From NCBI GenBank assembly GCA_013202185.1, contig JABMSA010000592.1:1-10139 (forward strand): 10,139 bases of DNA. Reading direction: 5' to 3'. The stretch's first letter is position 1. Each line of letters opens with the position of its first letter. This DNA is from Planctomycetota bacterium (GTDB lineage Bacteria > Planctomycetota > PUPC01 > JABMSA01). Shown one piece after another: positions 7,762 to 10,139 of this stretch. The translations under genes and the position numbers were made by a program. The notes under the pieces are model-generated. The model was not told the origin of the DNA. It made no database searches and worked only from the letters and a program-made list of their open reading frames with translations.

Positions 7762-8864
7762 CGGCGGCCCTCCAGCAGCTTCGAATATACAGCCATGATC
7801 TTTCGCGCCGTATTCCGGCAGTCAAACATTTCCTCCGCCCGTGCGCGGCCCGCCTCGCCCAGCCTGGCGGCTTTGTCCGGAGCTTGCAGCACGCTGATCG
7901 CGCCGGCGGCGAGCTGCGCAACATCGCCCGGGCGCACGAGCAGGCCCGTGTCTCCGTGGCTGATGATCTCCGCGGGGCCGCCCTCTCGGTATGCTATCAC
8001 CGGCACGCCCGATGCCATAGCCTCGACTACCGCTCGGCCGAAGGGCTCCTTCCGCGACGGGTGCACGAGCACGCTCACCGATCGCAGCAGTTGCGGCAGG
8101 TCATGCCGATAGCCGGTGAAATCGAGGGATTCGGCAATGCCGGCTTCTTCGGCGAGCGACTCGAGCTGTTGGCGGTAGTGGGGATGGTCGCCGAACATGT
8201 CATCGCCGACGATCAGGAACCGCGCCGAAGGAACGGCTTCGCGTATCCTTGCCGCCGCGCGCAGGAAATCGCCATGGTTTTTCCACGGCACCAACTGGCC
8301 GACCATCGCCACCGTCGGCGTTTGAGGCGGGTGCTGAGCAGGATGGAATTCGTCGAGGTCAACGCCGTTGTGGATGACGTCGGGCCCGGGCCTGGCGGCT
8401 GGGCCAACGTGATCCGCAATGTAGTGCGAAATCGCGATGCACGCGGAGGCCCCGGGAAGAATGAGTTTTGCCGCGCCCGGTATGGCGGTGTCTCTGATAT
8501 GCCAAACCGACGGCACGCGGCAGCGGGCGGCAGCCGCGCCGCCGTAAAGATGAGCGGTGGTGGTGTTGGAGTGCACGATGTCGATGCCGGCGTCCTTGAT
8601 GATCGCGACGAGCGCCCGCACGCCACGGCGCCACGCGAGGAAATATCTGCTGAGTTGGATAGGACACGCCGTGCATTTGAAGCGAGCAATCGGCGCGGGC
8701 AGGACGCGCCCGCCGGCGGCCTCGAGCTGCTCGATGAGCGGCCCGCCGCCCGGACAGGCTACGAGAGCCCCCCACTCCTCGCTCAGGCCCCCGACGAGAT
8801 CGAGGAGGCTGTTTTCGGCTCCGCCGGCCTGTGACGAGTGATGAACCAACAGTACTCTTGGCAT
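7758..8864 (-). CDS. Glycosyltransferase, GT4-type
   Basis: This 368-residue GT-B glycosyltransferase opens with VLLVHHSSQAGGAEN (4-18); the GGAE loop is typical of GT4 enzymes. It has VHSNT at 97-101, WHIRD at 121-125 and HNGVDLDEFHP at 165-175. VGQLVPWKN (188-196) holds the donor-phosphate lysine region. EPFGRAVVEAMASGVPVIA (273-291) contains the EX7E pair Glu273 and Glu281, followed by GGPAEII (295-301). It starts at ATG 8864, only two bases after the stop of the YchF-like gene. No clear Shine-Dalgarno sequence lies before it, so it likely depends on coupling to that gene. Its TGA overlaps the next gene's GTG. It is most likely a cytosolic, membrane-associated enzyme of polysaccharide or glycolipid assembly; donor and acceptor are not identifiable. 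Confidence 0.92.
   Translation of the reverse strand: MPRVLLVHHSSQAGGAENSLLDLVGGLSEEWGALVACPGGGPLIEQLEAAGGRVLPAPIARFKCTACPIQLSRYFLAWRRGVRALVAIIKDAGIDIVHSNTTTAHLYGGAAAARCRVPSVWHIRDTAIPGAAKLILPGASACIAISHYIADHVGPAARPGPDVIHNGVDLDEFHPAQHPPQTPTVAMVGQLVPWKNHGDFLRAAARIREAVPSARFLIVGDDMFGDHPHYRQQLESLAEEAGIAESLDFTGYRHDLPQLLRSVSVLVHPSRKEPFGRAVVEAMASGVPVIAYREGGPAEIISHGDTGLLVRPGDVAQLAAGAISVLQAPDKAARLGEAGRARAEEMFDCRNTARKIMAVYSKLLEGRR
7768..7773 (-). promoter_or_regulatory. Ribosome-binding site for the middle glycosyltransferase (GTG start)
   Basis: GGAGGG on the minus strand ends six bases before the GTG at 7761. It lies inside the 3' end of the upstream glycosyltransferase gene and supports GTG as the true start of the next one. 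Confidence 0.75.
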
Positions 8865-8866
8865 AG

Positions 8867-9937
8867 TCAGACGTTGAAGCGAATGTCGAGCATATCGCCG
8901 TCCTTGACCTCGTAGTCCTTACCCTCGAGCCGCGACTTGTTTTGGGCTTTCACTTCCTTGATCGATCCGCATTTTTCGAGGTCGTCGAAGTGCGTAACTT
9001 CGGCGCGGATGAAACCGCGCGCCAGATCGGTATGAATCTTCCCGGCGCAGTCGAGGGCGGTGTCGCCGGGATCGAGCGGCCAGGCCTTCACCTCATCGCC
9101 GCCGATGGTGAAGAAGTTGCCCCTGCCCAGTATCCGCATTGAAGAGTGAATGAGGCGATCGCGGGCGGACTCGTCGATGCCCATGTCGGCCAGGAATTCG
9201 GCGCGATCCGCTTCTTCCAGCTCGGCGATTTCGGCCTCGATTCGCCCCCGCACAAAGACCACCTGCGCGTATTTCTCGACGATGGCCGCCCGCCAGGAGT
9301 CGTCGGGCTGTTGGTCGTCGCCGATGTTGATCACGACCGCGGCATCCTTGGCGGTGAGGAAACGGAAGCCCCTGATGGCCTTTTCTTCGTTCGACTTGAG
9401 CTGAATGCTCTTGATCGGCTCTTCTTCATTGACGGCATCGCGGCATCGCCGCAAGACTGCCAGCTCGAGCTTGTCCTGCTCCTGCGTCTGCGTGGGCTTG
9501 GTGACCTGCACCTCGAGCTTTACGATTCTGCGCTCGATCGTGTCGAGGTCGGCGAGGAGCATCTCGGCTTCGATGAAGCGGAGGTCGCGGGCCGGGTCGA
9601 CGCTGCCCTCGGGATGCGGCAGTGCGTCGTCGAGGAATCCGCGCAGTACCATCATGAGCGCGTCAGAGGCGCGCACCTCCGAGAAAATCCGGCTGTCGCG
9701 AGGTGCCTCGGGGCTGGTGTCGAACAGGCCCGCGAAGTCGAGAAACTCAATCGAATCGAGCGTGAACTTCTTCGGATTGCAGTGTTCTCGCAGCCACTCC
9801 ATCCGCTCGTCGGGCACTTTTACGGTGACGACGCGCGGCTTGGTGGGATCGTGGCTCTGGGCTTCGTGCCCGCCGGCCACGGCGTCAAATATCATGCTCT
9901 TGCCCGAGAGGGGCAAACCGATTATGGCAACGTTCAT
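8867..9937 (-). CDS. YchF/OLA1-family P-loop NTPase, divergent (TGS-like C-terminal domain)
   Basis: At 356 residues this is close to the usual YchF length (about 363). The order is a P-loop NTPase domain (1-128), a helical coiled-coil insert (about 129-175), the rest of the NTPase domain, and a C-terminal TGS-like domain (about 272-356) with EVKAWPL, IHTDLARGFIRAEV, SRLEGKDYEVKDGD and a final FRFNV-like IRFNV, all YchF hallmarks. The G3 motif is DFAGL (67-71), with the YchF-type leucine in place of the catalytic glutamine. Three things are odd. The P-loop is GLPLSGKSM rather than GLPNVGKST. The switch I segment NYPFxTI is missing. The nucleotide-base motif NVxE reads NIGDD (204-208). YchF normally binds ATP, associates with ribosomes and affects stress responses. 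This copy may be a paralogue with changed hydrolysis. The ATG at 9937 is chosen because the open frame above it (to 10006) runs through palindromic repeat DNA. It heads the operon. Confidence 0.87.
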   Translation of the reverse strand: MNVAIIGLPLSGKSMIFDAVAGGHEAQSHDPTKPRVVTVKVPDERMEWLREHCNPKKFTLDSIEFLDFAGLFDTSPEAPRDSRIFSEVRASDALMMVLRGFLDDALPHPEGSVDPARDLRFIEAEMLLADLDTIERRIVKLEVQVTKPTQTQEQDKLELAVLRRCRDAVNEEEPIKSIQLKSNEEKAIRGFRFLTAKDAAVVINIGDDQQPDDSWRAAIVEKYAQVVFVRGRIEAEIAELEEADRAEFLADMGIDESARDRLIHSSMRILGRGNFFTIGGDEVKAWPLDPGDTALDCAGKIHTDLARGFIRAEVTHFDDLEKCGSIKEVKAQNKSRLEGKDYEVKDGDMLDIRFNV

Positions 9938-9956
9938 TTCAAGGTCCCGTTCTGCC

Positions 9957-9972
9957 GCCCCCTGCGGGGGCT
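9957..9972. repeat. GC-rich palindromic repeat, copy 1
   Basis: The 16-bp stretch gccccctgcgggggct holds a 6-bp perfect stem with a tgc loop. An identical copy lies 71 bases to the right at 10028. It would fall in the 5' leader of the YchF-like mRNA if transcription starts further upstream. Confidence 0.7.
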
Positions 9973-9994
9973 CTGGGGTTGTTCCGCACGTGTT

Positions 9995-10014
9995 CCACGG
10001 GCTCACGCCCGTGG
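9995..10014. repeat. Palindrome, 8-bp perfect stem (REP-like)
   Basis: ccacgggc and gcccgtgg form a perfect 8-bp stem around a tcac loop. It is flanked on both sides by the two copies of the gccccctgcgggggct repeat. On the minus strand the core reads as a 'cacgggcgtgagcccgtg' type element; I recall similar short palindromes scattered between genes in Planctomycetota-like genomes, but that link is from memory only. There is no T-run in either direction that would make it an intrinsic terminator. Confidence 0.6.
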
Positions 10015-10027
10015 CTAGGGGTCTTTC

Positions 10028-10043
10028 GCCCCCTGCGGGGGCT
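10028..10043. repeat. GC-rich palindromic repeat, copy 2
   Basis: This is identical over 16 bp to the copy at 9957-9972 and in the same orientation. Together the two copies bracket the larger central palindrome. Confidence 0.7.
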
Positions 10044-10053
10044 TGAACTACAC

Positions 10054-10139
10054 TTTGTCGGATTGTCCTATTGTCCTATTGTCCTTTTGTCCCATTGTCC
10101 CATTGTCCTATTGTCCCATTGTCCTATTGTCCTATTGTC
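10054..10139. repeat. Octanucleotide tandem repeat, consensus attgtccY
   Basis: From 10062 there are nine complete 8-bp units and a partial tenth that runs off the window edge. Each unit is attgtcc followed by T or C; one unit begins with t instead of a. The last-base pattern in order is T T T C C T C T T. A degenerate, in-register unit (tttgtcgg) precedes them at 10054-10061. The repeat is not a multiple of three and reads agaRgacaat-like on the other strand, with GGACAAT as its core. No gene covers it. Its full length is unknown. Confidence 0.9.

Noticed and set aside
7737..8834. A 365-codon plus-strand open frame opposite the first glycosyltransferase
   Set aside because: It mirrors a gene with clear GT4 motifs and shows no family features of its own.
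9938..10006. N-terminal extension of the YchF-like protein by 23 residues
   Set aside because: The extension is the translation of palindromic repeat DNA, and the family's first beta strand begins exactly at the internal ATG (MNVAIIGLP).
10054..10139. Octamer array as a CRISPR or iteron origin
   Set aside because: The units are contiguous 8-mers with no spacers, there are no Cas or Rep genes, and no DnaA boxes or AT-rich unwinding region are visible.

Overview
The window is GC-rich (roughly 60% by eye) bacterial chromosome. It holds seven protein-coding genes, all on the minus strand and packed almost without gaps. No rRNA, tRNA, phage, transposase or CRISPR array is visible. The lineage cannot be fixed from sequence alone. 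The GC-rich palindromes and octanucleotide tandem repeat at the right edge recall intergenic repeats I associate with Planctomycetota and neighbouring uncultured phyla, but that is a weak guess.

Read in the direction of transcription (right to left), the layout is as follows. An intergenic repeat block (9957-10139) carries GC-rich palindromes and an 8-bp tandem repeat running off the window. Then comes a divergent YchF/OLA1-family P-loop NTPase (8867-9937). Three GT-B fold, family-4-type glycosyltransferases follow (7758-8864, 6601-7761, 5411-6604). Next is a 935-residue MurJ/MviN-type lipid flippase homologue carrying two tandem beta-rich domains (2593-5400). Then comes an argininosuccinate synthase family protein with altered nucleotide-binding loops (1459-2577), and last a complete CinA (145-1398). 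A 144-bp non-coding flank lies beyond cinA.

Gene junctions are 2 bp, 4-bp overlap (GTGA), 4-bp overlap (ATGA), 10 bp, 15 bp and 60 bp. The first six genes therefore look like one translationally coupled operon, with cinA probably read through or separately started.

The core of the operon looks like envelope or exopolysaccharide assembly. Three cytosolic glycosyltransferases would build a lipid-linked oligosaccharide, and the MurJ-like protein would flip it across the membrane. Its large extracytoplasmic domain might bind the glycan on the far side. No polymerase, initiating phosphoglycosyltransferase, ligase or nucleotide-sugar gene is present, so the pathway must continue outside the window.

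The most unusual items are three. The flippase appears to have its added domains spliced between its last two transmembrane helices, an extra helical hairpin, and no equivalents of two key MurJ arginines. The ArgG homologue has SGGLHTS in place of SGGLDTS and a rewritten second nucleotide/aspartate loop. The YchF-like protein lacks the usual switch I and has an atypical P-loop.
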